Shown in pieces: positions 1 through 8,276 of a stretch of DNA of 38,292 nucleotides. The DNA is from an uncultured Archaeoglobaceae archaeon (GTDB taxonomy: Archaea; Halobacteriota; Archaeoglobi; Archaeoglobales; Archaeoglobaceae): positions 1-38,292 of the forward strand of contig CALIUJ010000104.1 of assembly GCA_938048785.1 (NCBI GenBank), read 5' to 3'. Every line of letters begins with the position of its first letter. Positions within the stretch are counted from its first letter, which is position 1. The position numbers and the translations under genes were made by a program. Under the pieces are notes generated by a model. That model searched no databases, was not told where the DNA came from, and was given only the letters and a program-made list of their open reading frames with translations.

Positions 1-617
1 TGAGAGATCGGAAGTGCCAACAAAACAGGATTAGTTTTGAACGCATCGGATGCACCACCAAGTATCCAAGGCAACACCTGCATCACGTTGGTTGTGACGT
101 TGTAGTGCGTAAGCATAACTCCCTTCGGCAATCCCGTTACCCCGCCTGTGAAAAGGATAACCGCCACGTCTTCCTTTGGGTTTACAGGAACTCTGATCTC
201 CTTCGCTTCCGAATTCCTGATCATTTCCCAGAACTCGTCTTTTTCCCGGTGCTCTACCACGATATGCGGGACTTCTTCGCATACAACTTCGGTAGAGATA
301 ACAAGCTTAGGAGATACGCTTTCGACGCAACGTTTCGCCTCAGCTTTTCCCTGAAGGGGGTTGGTAATAGATGCTATCCCACCGCATTTCAAAACCGCGT
401 TCTCGGCGATTATGAACTCTGGACAGTTTGAGAGATTTATGAGAACCCTATCCCCTTTTTCAACGAACTTTGAAATGTAGTTCGCAAGCCTGTTTGTGTA
501 CTCGAGGATTTCAGAGTATCTGAACTCTCTATCGAGGAAAGAGCAACCGATGCTCTCTGGGAACTCCTTGGCAGAGCCCTCTAAGAAAGTGTAGAGAGGT
601 ATCTCTGGAAAATCCAT
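1..617 (-). CDS. Acyl-CoA synthetase (AMP-forming), N-terminal part, cut by window edge
   Basis: The reverse strand is open from an ATG at 617 to the window edge, giving about 205 residues beginning MDFPEIPLYTFLEG. This is the N-terminal part of an ANL-superfamily adenylating enzyme, which activates a carboxylic acid with ATP and CoA. The phosphate-binding loop is visible near residue 160 as LFTGGVTGLPKGVMLTH, a variant of the usual TSGTTGxPKG. A GAGGG Shine-Dalgarno-like sequence sits about 6 nt before the ATG. It follows the acyl-CoA dehydrogenase by 40 bp on the same strand, so it probably supplies acyl-CoA to beta-oxidation. The substrate cannot be told from this part, and the catalytic C-terminal domain lies outside the window. 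Confidence 0.9.
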   Translation of the reverse strand, partial: MDFPEIPLYTFLEGSAKEFPESIGCSFLDREFRYSEILEYTNRLANYISKFVEKGDRVLINLSNCPEFIIAENAVLKCGGIASITNPLQGKAEAKRCVESVSPKLVISTEVVCEEVPHIVVEHREKDEFWEMIRNSEAKEIRVPVNPKEDVAVILFTGGVTGLPKGVMLTHYNVTTNVMQVLPWILGGASDAFKTNPVLLALPIS

Positions 618-657
618 GGTTTCCCTCAAGCCAAGAACGGAGTAGCTCTTAAACCAA

Positions 658-1866
658 TTAAACATAAGCTGAGAACCCCTTTCCAAGCAGTTCTCTGCCA
701 ACTATCAGCTTTTGAATTTCAGTCGTTCCGTCTGGGATCGTCATCATCCTTGCATCCCTGAAGTAGCGTTCCAATGGATACTCTTCACTCAATCCAAGAG
801 CGCCGTGGATCTGAATTGCGTAGTAAGCGACTTTAACGCATCCCTCGCAGGCGTAGCCCTTTGCGAGCGAGGACATGAGCCTTGCCTTCGGATCACCTTT
901 TGTCACGAGATCGAGGGCTTTGTATGCGAGAAGCCTGGATGACTCGGTTATCGAAAGCATTTTGTAGAGCATATCTTGTATCAACTGGAATCTCCCTATA
1001 GGTCTTCCAAACTGCTTTCTTTGTTTTGCATAGCTTACGGATGCATCAAGACAACCTTGAGAAATCCCAGTTGCCATCAAAGCCATACCTGCGCGCGCCA
1101 TGCAGAAAATAGCGCTGAGAGGGGACATGTAACCGTAGAGCTTGGTCACACCTTCTGGAATTGGAATTTTCGCTTCCCCACTTAAAGATTTTGCCACCAT
1201 AGCGCTAAGCGCGTTTTCTTTTGGAACTCTGCAGTTCTTAAAATAAATCTCGCCCGTTGGTGCGCATCGCCAGCCTATTTTGTGCAGTTCGCTTGTCTCG
1301 AAGGGAGAGTTTATTCTGTCCACAAGGAACATTTCCTGCGCTCCAGTCTCTTTGTTTCTCGCAGCTACAAGTGCTACATCCGCAATCGGTGCGTTGCTTA
1401 TCCAAGTTTTTGTGCCATTTAACACGTATTCATCTCCATCCAGCTCCGCAGTTGTTTTCAGCGTTGAAGTGTCGCTCCCAGCCTCGGGTTCGGTGACAGC
1501 TAAACAACCGATGACTTGGTTCTTCTCCAATCTCTTCCCAAGCGCATCCTTTGTTTCGTCGGATGCGAGATTTACGAAAACAACCGGGAAGGACATCCCA
1601 ATAACAACGTTTAAGCTCGCCCAAACCCTGCTAATCTCTTCGCTGGCTATTCCATAGTAAAATGGATCCTCAAAGTAAACCTCTATGCTCTCGGGATCGT
1701 ATCCTATCCCGACTTTCCTAAGCTTAGCGTAAAGATCCAACGCCTCTTCCTTCGTAAGCCCTCCCCGCTTTTCCTTCTCATCAACAATAGGGGCGATCTC
1801 TTTTTCAAGAAGATCTCTTAGCGAGCTTCTAAAAATCCTGTGCTCCTGCGAAAACTCGAAGTCCAT
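658..1866 (-). CDS. Acyl-CoA dehydrogenase
   Basis: A 402-residue FAD-dependent acyl-CoA dehydrogenase, full length for the family, which introduces the alpha-beta double bond in the first oxidative step of beta-oxidation. The N-terminal helical domain covers roughly residues 1-120. The FAD/substrate stretch CLAVTEPEAGSD lies near residue 125, and the C-terminal domain contains KQRKQFGRPIGRFQLIQ and QIHGALG. At the position of the usual YEGT catalytic glutamate the sequence reads PDGTTEIQ, so aspartate replaces the glutamate. That could mean a different base or an unusual substrate. An AT-rich TATA-like stretch lies at about 1885-1900. It shares the strand with the acyl-CoA synthetase downstream. 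Confidence 0.93.
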   Translation of the reverse strand: MDFEFSQEHRIFRSSLRDLLEKEIAPIVDEKEKRGGLTKEEALDLYAKLRKVGIGYDPESIEVYFEDPFYYGIASEEISRVWASLNVVIGMSFPVVFVNLASDETKDALGKRLEKNQVIGCLAVTEPEAGSDTSTLKTTAELDGDEYVLNGTKTWISNAPIADVALVAARNKETGAQEMFLVDRINSPFETSELHKIGWRCAPTGEIYFKNCRVPKENALSAMVAKSLSGEAKIPIPEGVTKLYGYMSPLSAIFCMARAGMALMATGISQGCLDASVSYAKQRKQFGRPIGRFQLIQDMLYKMLSITESSRLLAYKALDLVTKGDPKARLMSSLAKGYACEGCVKVAYYAIQIHGALGLSEEYPLERYFRDARMMTIPDGTTEIQKLIVGRELLGKGFSAYV

Positions 1867-1921
1867 GAACTCTGCAATTTAATTCCTTTAAAAATTTTAT
1901 GACGATGTAGTATCGATGAGC

Positions 1922-2593
1922 TCAAGTGCTCAAGTCAATCCTACCATCCCTTATACGCACTATTCTATCTGCGTAATCTGCGAGAGATAAATCGTGAGTC
2001 ACGAGAACCACGGTTACATCTTTTTCCTTGTTCATCCTCTTTACTATCTCCATAACCTGTCTTCCAGTCTTCGAGTCCAAGTTTCCCGTTGGTTCGTCGC
2101 AAAGAAGTATCTTTGGATCGTTCGCCATCGCCCTTGCAATTGCAACTCTTTGCTGTTGCCCCCCGCTGATCTCGTTTGGCTTTCTACTTGCGATTTCCTC
2201 AATTCCCACTTGTTTTAGAAGCTCAAAAGCTTTCCTTTGCCTTTCTTCTTTCGAAATTCCCTTGAAGATCATTGGTAACTCAACGTTCTCAAGTGCGGTA
2301 AGGGTTGGCACGAGGTTGTATTGCTGAAATATGAACCCTATGGTATCCCTTCTCAGCCTTGTAAGCTCGTTGTCGTTGAGTTTCGAAGTTTCAACACCGT
2401 TTATCACAACTTCCCCTTTACTCGGCCTGTCGAGGCAACCGATCAAGTGAAGCAACGTGCTCTTTCCACTTCCAGATGGACCCATGATTGCTACGAACTC
2501 TCCCCTTTTAATTTCCATCGTAACTCCATTGAGCGCATGAACTTCGTAGAACTGTGTTTTGTATACCTTGTGAACGTTTAAAAGTTTTATCAT
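1922..2593 (-). CDS. ABC transporter ATP-binding protein, LolD/MacB type
   Basis: A 223-residue ABC ATPase with Walker A GPSGSGKST near residue 40, signature ISGGQQQRVAIARA near 144, Walker B KILLCDEPTGNLDS near 161 and the H-loop VTHDLS. The EPTGNLDS wording and size match the LolD/MacB/FtsE group, which normally works with an FtsX-like permease to move lipoproteins, drugs or peptides or to act as a mechanotransmitter. No permease is adjacent; the neighbours are fatty-acid oxidation genes, so it looks orphaned or serves a partner outside the window. It lies 24 bp after the HADH/ECH fusion, across an AT-rich stretch that could hold its own TATA element. Confidence 0.93.
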   Translation of the reverse strand: MIKLLNVHKVYKTQFYEVHALNGVTMEIKRGEFVAIMGPSGSGKSTLLHLIGCLDRPSKGEVVINGVETSKLNDNELTRLRRDTIGFIFQQYNLVPTLTALENVELPMIFKGISKEERQRKAFELLKQVGIEEIASRKPNEISGGQQQRVAIARAMANDPKILLCDEPTGNLDSKTGRQVMEIVKRMNKEKDVTVVLVTHDLSLADYADRIVRIRDGRIDLST

Positions 2594-2617
2594 GATATAA
2601 TATATAAAAAATTAGAT

Positions 2618-4555
2618 TTACTTACCCTTAAACTCAGGCTTTCTGCGCTGGAAAAACGCAGAAATTCCCTCAATCACGTCTTGCGTTGAAGTTGCAAGCC
2701 CAAATGCGAGTGCTTCAAGAACTTTGCCGACGTCCGTTGGTAGCTCGTAACCAAAGTTTATCGCAAACTTCGCAGCCTTCAGGCTTATCGGTGGCATCTC
2801 AGCCAATTGTCTCGCAAGACCCATGACTTCGCTTTCAAACTTGTCCGCATCAACTGCTTTAGCGAGCCCTATCTTCTCCGCTTCATCCGCATCGATGCGC
2901 TTTGCAAGCATTATCATTTCCTTAGCCTTCGCGATGCCTACGATCTTCGGCAATCTCTGAGTTCCACCCCATCCTGGAATCAAAGCCAAGCTAAGCTCTG
3001 TCAGCCCAATTTTTGCACCTCTTTTCATTATTCTGAAGTCACAAGCCAAGGCAAGCTCACAACCACCGCCGAACGCATAACCGTTGATCGCTGCGATTAC
3101 TGGCTTTGGAAATCTCTCCAATTGCGAGAAAACTTCATTGCCCTTCATCGAGATCTCAACAGCCTTTGCAGCTGTTAATTCAGTTGCAGTCTGCAGATCA
3201 AAACCTGCGGAGAAAGCTCTATCTCCTGCACCGGTTATAACAAGAACTCGAACTTCTTCATCTTTTTCAAGCTCTTTTAAGGCGTTAGAGATTTCCTCGA
3301 GAGTTGCAAAGTCCAATGCGTTCAACTTTTGTGGTCTGTTCAGTATCAGCTTTGCTATGTAACCTTCCTTCTGCACCTCTATGTTTTTATAAACTGCCTT
3401 GGCGTAGTCGTAGAAACCCTTACCCGTCTTTACACCAAGCTTACCCTCTGAAACCATTCTCTTAAGCAATTCCCTTGGCTTCAAAATCTCGTAACCCTTT
3501 TCCTTGTAAAGTTGCTCGAGCTTTGCGAGAATCACGTCTAAGCCTATCTCATCCCCAAGTTCGCAAACTCCCTTTGGCATGTTGGTTCCAAGCTTCATCG
3601 CGGTGTCGATCTCCTTCGCATCCGCAACTCCAAGCTCGATGAGCTCTGCGGATATGTTCACCATCGGCGCAATCAAGCGAAGCTCATCGTATCCTTCAGC
3701 CCTTGGAATTTTCGGTCTTCCAGCGCTCCAGTCGTAGAAACCTTTTCCGGTCTTCATTCCGAGCTCCTTCGCTTCAAATTTCTTCTTCAAAGTCTCAGAG
3801 ACTGGAACGAGACCCCACTGCTGTCCAGCGAAGTATAGGATGTCGAGTCCAACGAAGTCAGAGAGCTCGATCGGACCCATCGGGAATGCGTATTTCGCAA
3901 CGAACACGCTGTCTATCTGCTCAGGTTTCGCAACACCTTTGTCAACGTCGTCGATTGCAAGCGTGAGATATGGAACGAGAATTCTATTCACGATGAAGCC
4001 CGCAACGTCCTTCTTCACGACTACCGGAACTTTTCCGATCTTCTTTACGAAGTCAACAGCCTTTGCAATAATTTCATCGCTCGTCTTTTCGCCTTTGATC
4101 ACTTCAACGAGTTGCATAACCACTGGTGGGTTGAAGAAGTGCAAACCCACGAATTTCTCAGGTCTGTCGGTAGAGTTTCCAAGCTCGGTTATGCTTAAGC
4201 CAGACGTGTTGCTCGCAAAAATGCAATCGCTTTTTGCGAACTTTTGCACCTCTGCGAAGACTTGCTTCTTCAGATCCATTATCTCCGGAACCGCCTCGAT
4301 TACGAGATCCGCATCCTTTACCGCTTCTTCAACTGAAAGTGTGAAATTTATTCTCCCAAGTATCTCCTTTGCCTTATCTTCGCTCATCTTTCCCTTCGAA
4401 ACAGCCTTAGCGAGGTTTTTCGCTATCGCATCCTTTGCTTTGTCGAGAAACTCTTGCTTTATGTCTCTCACCGCAACTTCGTAGCCAGCGGTCGCACAAA
4501 CCTGTGCAATGCCATGTCCCATCGTTCCCGCGCCAAGAACTGCGATCTTTTTCAT
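2618..4555 (-). CDS. 3-hydroxyacyl-CoA dehydrogenase / enoyl-CoA hydratase fusion
   Basis: A 645-residue bifunctional beta-oxidation enzyme. Residues about 1-185 are the NAD-binding HADH domain (GAGTMGHGIAQ near residue 8; GLHFFNPP with the catalytic histidine near 140). Two 3HCDH C-terminal repeats follow (about 187-285 and 290-390). From about 392 to the end is an enoyl-CoA hydratase domain with the oxyanion-hole stretch FGGGCELALA, a conserved glutamate in TELSLALIPGWGG, and a C-terminal helix. It would hydrate trans-enoyl-CoA and oxidise the L-3-hydroxyacyl product. The domain order is the reverse of bacterial FadB; fusions of this order are common in Archaeoglobales and related archaea. 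GGGTGAAATC precedes the ATG and a TATA-like AAGTTTATTTAGC lies about 40 bp upstream. Confidence 0.96.
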   Translation of the reverse strand: MKKIAVLGAGTMGHGIAQVCATAGYEVAVRDIKQEFLDKAKDAIAKNLAKAVSKGKMSEDKAKEILGRINFTLSVEEAVKDADLVIEAVPEIMDLKKQVFAEVQKFAKSDCIFASNTSGLSITELGNSTDRPEKFVGLHFFNPPVVMQLVEVIKGEKTSDEIIAKAVDFVKKIGKVPVVVKKDVAGFIVNRILVPYLTLAIDDVDKGVAKPEQIDSVFVAKYAFPMGPIELSDFVGLDILYFAGQQWGLVPVSETLKKKFEAKELGMKTGKGFYDWSAGRPKIPRAEGYDELRLIAPMVNISAELIELGVADAKEIDTAMKLGTNMPKGVCELGDEIGLDVILAKLEQLYKEKGYEILKPRELLKRMVSEGKLGVKTGKGFYDYAKAVYKNIEVQKEGYIAKLILNRPQKLNALDFATLEEISNALKELEKDEEVRVLVITGAGDRAFSAGFDLQTATELTAAKAVEISMKGNEVFSQLERFPKPVIAAINGYAFGGGCELALACDFRIMKRGAKIGLTELSLALIPGWGGTQRLPKIVGIAKAKEMIMLAKRIDADEAEKIGLAKAVDADKFESEVMGLARQLAEMPPISLKAAKFAINFGYELPTDVGKVLEALAFGLATSTQDVIEGISAFFQRRKPEFKGK

Positions 4556-4598
4556 GATTTCACCCGATACCAGTTGTGGAGATGCTAAATAAACTTTC

Positions 4599-5216
4599 TC
4601 ATTTTGGTCTTAATAGGTAGTAGCTCTCCTTTTTCCTCTTCGCAATTTCAAAGCCGAGGATCTCGAAATTCTGAAACTCTGCCCTGCAATCCTTGCACAC
4701 AAACAAAACCCTACCTCCTTTTTTAAGTTTTGGAAGGAATCTACTCAAAGCCAGCATGGAAGATGCGAAGTCGAGAGTTAAATCGTTCAAGATCAAGTCC
4801 ACGGCTTCTATTTTCTCGATGTCAAAGCTGAAAACGTTGTCTATGAAAACCTTCACGTTCCTCTTCTCTTTTTCGATTTCTCTGAGAACGCCCTCAAACT
4901 CCCTACTGAACTCTATTCCGTAAACGAACTTTGCTTTTTCACTTGCGTATAGCAAAAATCCGCCTGCGGAGCTTCCAAGATCGAGCACTACTTCGTTACC
5001 ACTAAAAATTTTGAACTTATCATCGAGATCTTTGAGTTTCCAATAGCCAGCAGGCTTGTCGTCGATGACCAAGATCTCCGCTTCAGGATTTACTTCCATC
5101 GAAGGCTTTTTCGCGATTTCCCCATTAACGATGACGAGTCCCCGGGTTATTGCAATCTTTGCCCTATTGCGGGATTTGAAGTAGCCCTTTTTCACAAGCA
5201 AAACGTCTAATCTCAT
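4599..5216 (-). CDS. TlyA-like S4-domain RNA 2'-O-methyltransferase
   Basis: A 205-residue protein with an N-terminal S4 RNA-binding domain (about 1-60, [20 protein letters not shown]) followed by an FtsJ-like methyltransferase fold with SAM motif [14 protein letters not shown] near residue 80 and an LNDLTLDF motif. This is the TlyA layout; TlyA proteins methylate ribose 2'-OH groups in rRNA. It is shorter than bacterial TlyA (about 250-270 residues) and lacks the usual KPQFE-type motif, showing VCKD instead, so its target is uncertain. I chose ATG 5216, which overlaps the sucD stop as ATGA, over a TTG three codons upstream. It is probably co-transcribed with sucCD. Confidence 0.8.
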   Translation of the reverse strand: MRLDVLLVKKGYFKSRNRAKIAITRGLVIVNGEIAKKPSMEVNPEAEILVIDDKPAGYWKLKDLDDKFKIFSGNEVVLDLGSSAGGFLLYASEKAKFVYGIEFSREFEGVLREIEKEKRNVKVFIDNVFSFDIEKIEAVDLILNDLTLDFASSMLALSRFLPKLKKGGRVLFVCKDCRAEFQNFEILGFEIAKRKKESYYLLRPK

Positions 5217-6082
5217 CTCTTGCAAATTTTCGCAACTATTTCCGCAACCTCTCTTGGTGTTTTTCCAACTCTTGCCCCTGCATCCCTTAAGGCATTTATC
5301 TTGCTCTCCGCACTGCCAACTCCACCTTCTATGATCGCCCCCGCGTGTCCCATTCTCTTCCCAGGCGGAGCGGTTATCCCAGCGATGTAAGCAACGACTG
5401 GCTTACTCATCTCACTCCTTATGAAATCTGCAGCTCTTTCTTCATCTCTCCCACCGATTTCCCCGATTAGGACAACGACGTCGGTTTCTCTATCGCTTTC
5501 AAACATCTCCAAAACTTCAACAAAGCTCAACCCTACTATTCTATCCCCACCGATTCCTAAAACCGTAGATTGGCCTATTCCAAGTTTTGTCAAGTTTTGC
5601 GCTATCTGATAAGTCAAAGTTCCACTCCTCGAAACTATTCCAACGTTTCCTTCTGCGAAAACGTGCGTAGGCATTATCCCGAGATGACACTTTCCCGGAG
5701 ATATTATTCCTGGGCAGTTTGGACCAATTAACAAAGCCCCCGCTTCCTTAGCCTTCAGATAAGCCTTAATCTCATCGTGCACAGGAATTCCCTCGGTTAT
5801 GCAAACCACCACTTTTATCCCAGCGTCAACTGCTTCGATTATCGCATCCGCGGCGAATGCTGATGGAACGAATATCACGCTCGCATTAGCTCCGAGCTTG
5901 ATCGCATCGCTTACCGTGTCAAAAACCGGAACCCCAAGGATTTCAATTCCCCCTTTGCCAGGTGTAACCCCACAAACGATTTTTGTCCCATACCTAAGCA
6001 TCCTTTCCGTGTGAAACCTGCCTTGGTTTCCAGTGATCCCTTGAACCACTGCCTTCGTTTTCTCATCCACAATTATAGACAT
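5213..6082 (-). CDS. sucD: Succinate-CoA ligase (ADP-forming) alpha subunit
   Basis: A 289-residue alpha subunit that works with SucC to interconvert succinyl-CoA and succinate with ATP/ADP in the citric acid cycle. The CoA-binding Rossmann domain opens with [18 protein letters not shown]. The phosphohistidine loop is visible as [14 protein letters not shown] near residue 245, and [13 protein letters not shown] near 120 is typical of the family. The start overlaps the 3' end of sucC by 10 bp, and the stop is shared with the TlyA-like start, which indicates one operon. Confidence 0.97.
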   Translation of the reverse strand: MSIIVDEKTKAVVQGITGNQGRFHTERMLRYGTKIVCGVTPGKGGIEILGVPVFDTVSDAIKLGANASVIFVPSAFAADAIIEAVDAGIKVVVCITEGIPVHDEIKAYLKAKEAGALLIGPNCPGIISPGKCHLGIMPTHVFAEGNVGIVSRSGTLTYQIAQNLTKLGIGQSTVLGIGGDRIVGLSFVEVLEMFESDRETDVVVLIGEIGGRDEERAADFIRSEMSKPVVAYIAGITAPPGKRMGHAGAIIEGGVGSAESKINALRDAGARVGKTPREVAEIVAKICKR

Positions 6083-7206
6083 CTTGCCACCTCCACAGCT
6101 CTTTTCGCGCCTTCTTCCATTGTCTCAACGATTTCAACCATCTTCAGGTTTTCTGCAATGATTCTTCTACCCTCCTCCTCGTTCGTTCCGGAAAGTCTCA
6201 GAATAATTGGGATGTTGATTTTGAGTTCTTCAAAAGCCTTCACAATCCCCTTGGCAACCTCGTCGCACCTTGTAATGCCACCGAAGATGTTCATAAATAT
6301 GACTTTCACATCCTCGTCTTTGAGCAAGATCTCAAACGCCTTTTTTGTAAGCTCAGCTCCCGCACCTCCGCCGATGTCAAGAAAGTTCGCTGGCTTTCCT
6401 CCTTCGAGGTAAACGAGGTCCATGGTAGCCATTGCCATTCCTGCGCCGTTTGCAATTACTCCGATGTTTCCATCGAGCTTTACGTAATTCAGCCCTTCTC
6501 TTTCCGCGATACCTTCGATGCCAGATGAAAAAGTCCTCATCGCCTCAATGTCTTTGTGTCGGAAAATGGCGTTGTCGTCGATAATGATCTTTGCATCCAG
6601 CGCCATTAGTCCTTGAGGGGTGATTGCAAGAGGATTTATCTCCACAAGCTCAGCTTCTTTTTCAACGAATATTTTGTAGATCGCCTTTACAATTGCGGTA
6701 AACTCTCTCCAAAGCTCCTGTGGAACCTTTGCTTCGCTCAGCAGTCTCCTTATCTGGTAATCCCAAAGCCCCCATCTGGGGTCTATTTTTACTTTGAAAA
6801 TCTTCTCTGGAAACTTAATTGCGATTTCTTCGATATCTACTCCTCCTTCTGGACTGTAGATCAAAGAAAAGCATTTTTCAACTCTATCGAGTGTTATGCT
6901 TAGATAAAGCTCCTTTTTTATCTCACCAAGCTCTTCTACGTAGATCTTCTCGATTCTTTCTCCCTTAAGGCTTCTTCCGAACATCTCCCTCGCAACTTCA
7001 ACGGCTTGAGCAACACTTTCGACTTTTTTTATCCCTCCAGCCTTCCCTCTTCCTCCAACGAGGACTTGAGCCTTCAAAACCGCTTTTCCATTGAGTTTCT
7101 CTACTATTCTAGCCACTTCCTCGACCTTTTCCGCAACTTCGCCTTTCGGAACCTTAATACCATAGCGAGCAAAGATCTCTTTCGCTTGAAACTCGTAAAG
7201 CTTCAT
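6073..7206 (-). CDS. sucC: Succinate-CoA ligase (ADP-forming) beta subunit
   Basis: A 377-residue ATP-grasp beta subunit of succinyl-CoA synthetase. It begins [17 protein letters not shown], the usual start for the family. The ATP-grasp lysine region [16 protein letters not shown] lies near residue 45, and the C-terminal CoA-ligase domain contains [16 protein letters not shown]. It is the first gene of the sucC-sucD-tlyA-like operon. A TATA-like GGTTAAATC (plus-strand 7228-7236) is about 26 bp before the ATG with no Shine-Dalgarno sequence, so a leaderless transcript is likely. Confidence 0.97.
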   Translation of the reverse strand: MKLYEFQAKEIFARYGIKVPKGEVAEKVEEVARIVEKLNGKAVLKAQVLVGGRGKAGGIKKVESVAQAVEVAREMFGRSLKGERIEKIYVEELGEIKKELYLSITLDRVEKCFSLIYSPEGGVDIEEIAIKFPEKIFKVKIDPRWGLWDYQIRRLLSEAKVPQELWREFTAIVKAIYKIFVEKEAELVEINPLAITPQGLMALDAKIIIDDNAIFRHKDIEAMRTFSSGIEGIAEREGLNYVKLDGNIGVIANGAGMAMATMDLVYLEGGKPANFLDIGGGAGAELTKKAFEILLKDEDVKVIFMNIFGGITRCDEVAKGIVKAFEELKINIPIILRLSGTNEEEGRRIIAENLKMVEIVETMEEGAKRAVEVARCL

Positions 7207-7228
7207 ATCGTGATTAGTGTTTCAAAGA

Positions 7229-7279
7229 TTTAACCTTTCCATTTTTAACCCACGTCCTTAAAGAATTTTTTAACCTTTC
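7229..7279. repeat. Direct repeat TTTAACCTTTC, two copies 40 bp apart
   Basis: An 11-bp perfect direct repeat occupies 7229-7239 and 7269-7279 in the divergent sucC/mrp spacer. The proximal copy overlaps the probable sucC TATA element, and a third partial copy (TTTTTAACCC) lies between them. The arrangement fits either a duplicated promoter element or a regulator-binding repeat. Confidence 0.45.
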
Positions 7280-7338
7280 GCCAACAACGAACCAGAATTT
7301 GCTTTTCTTTCGCATAGCACGAGAGAAAAAAGAAAGGG

Positions 7339-7348
7339 TTATATAATA
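7339..7348 (+). promoter_or_regulatory. Strong TATA element upstream of a 19-codon ORF
   Basis: TTATATAATA is preceded by a purine-rich stretch (AAAGGG) resembling a BRE. Its centre is about 24 bp before the ATG at 7368, the same spacing seen before the other leaderless starts in this window. It would produce a leader of roughly 95 nt ahead of the Mrp/NBP35 gene. Confidence 0.6.
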
Positions 7349-7367
7349 CCGAGATTTTCGCTGGAGT

Positions 7368-7427
7368 ATGAGCAATCCTCATGATGATGATAAGTTCGAG
7401 GATCTCTTGGATAAGCTCGAGCTTTAA
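7368..7427 (+). CDS. Possible 19-residue leader peptide upstream of mrp
   Basis: ATG to TAA encodes MSNPHDDDKFEDLLDKLEL, a very acidic, possibly helical peptide. I do not recognise it. Its start lies where a transcript from the 7339-7348 TATA element should begin, so it could be translated leaderless. Its 3' half also forms the 7392-7424 hairpin, and its stop overlaps a CTTTAAAAG element that could be the TATA box of the Mrp gene. Its size makes chance occurrence quite possible. Confidence 0.35.
   Translation: MSNPHDDDKFEDLLDKLEL
7392..7424 (+). promoter_or_regulatory. Hairpin in the mrp leader
   Basis: AAGTTCGAG (7392-7400) pairs with CTCGAGCTT (7416-7424) over 9 bp with one G-U pair and a 15-nt loop. 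It lies inside the small acidic ORF, 40 bp before the Mrp start. It could be an attenuator-like or stability element, or simply a by-product of the coding repeat (EDLLDKLEL). Confidence 0.4.
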
Positions 7428-7463
7428 AAGACAAAGATTAACTACCGAACGTAAACTGGACGT

Positions 7464-8225
7464 ATGCAGAGGATAAGCGACGAGGAGCTTGCAAAGAACT
7501 TGGAGAAGGTAAAGTTCAAAATCGCGGTAATGAGTGGAAAGGGCGGGGTGGGGAAATCAACAATCTCAGCCTTGCTCGCGGTTCACTATGCAAAGACTGG
7601 TAAAAAAGTCGGGATCTTCGATGCAGATTTCCTTGGACCAAGCATTCCAAAGCTCTTTTCCTTAGAAAAAGACAGGTTGAGTGTAGTCGGTGGAAAACTT
7701 GAACCGAATTTAAGTGCCAAGTACAACATAAAGATCGTTTCAATCCAAAGCCTTCTTCCATCGCCAGAAGTTCCGGTGATCTGGCGCGGTCCTTTGATAG
7801 CGGGGATGATAAGAGAGTTGATCGGCAGAACGAACTGGGATGAACTCGATTACTTGATCATAGACCTTCCACCTGGCACAGGAGATGCGCCTTTGACCAT
7901 TCTTCAAGACGTGAAGCCAAATGGGATAGTAGTTGTAACAACCCCCCAAGAGCTTGCAACCGCGATCGTGGAGAAATCGATAAGGATGGCGGAAGAGCTA
8001 AAATCCGCAGTTCTTGGAATAGTTGAAAATATGAGCTATTTCGTTTGTCCTAAATGCGGTGAAAAAAGCTTTATATTTGGCAAAGGGAGATCAGAGATGC
8101 TCTATCGAAAATACAGGCTTGAGTTCATAACTCAAATCCCCATCGACATCGAACTGCTACAGCTGAGCGAACTTGGTAGGATCGAGGATTTCGAAACAGA
8201 TTACTTCGAGTTCTTCCCCTACTGA
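7464..8225 (+). CDS. Mrp/NBP35-type P-loop ATPase, Fe-S cluster carrier
   Basis: A 253-residue ParA/MinD-like ATPase of the Mrp/NBP35/ApbC family, which binds an Fe-S cluster and transfers it to apoproteins. The deviant Walker A MSGKGGVGKST is near residue 24, switch motif DADFLGPSIP near 53, and DLPPGTGDAP near 133. CPKC near residue 197 matches the cysteine pair that bridges a cluster at the dimer interface. It lacks the N-terminal four-cysteine ferredoxin-like extension of eukaryotic NBP35. A possible TATA element, CTTTAAAAG, lies about 38 bp upstream. A major client pool (ferredoxins, radical SAM proteins, FeS subunits) is encoded in the same window. Confidence 0.94.
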   Translation: MQRISDEELAKNLEKVKFKIAVMSGKGGVGKSTISALLAVHYAKTGKKVGIFDADFLGPSIPKLFSLEKDRLSVVGGKLEPNLSAKYNIKIVSIQSLLPSPEVPVIWRGPLIAGMIRELIGRTNWDELDYLIIDLPPGTGDAPLTILQDVKPNGIVVVTTPQELATAIVEKSIRMAEELKSAVLGIVENMSYFVCPKCGEKSFIFGKGRSEMLYRKYRLEFITQIPIDIELLQLSELGRIEDFETDYFEFFPY

Positions 8226-8247
8226 GCTCTCTAACTGTAGGCAAAAT

Positions 8248-8256
8248 TTTAAAATA
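8248..8256 (+). promoter_or_regulatory. TATA element of the MBL-fold gene
   Basis: TTTAAAATA is centred about 25 bp before the ATG at 8277, with no Shine-Dalgarno sequence between them. This predicts a leaderless transcript for the two-gene MBL/FAH operon. Confidence 0.55.
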
Positions 8257-8276
8257 TTTTTGATTGGATTCGAAAC

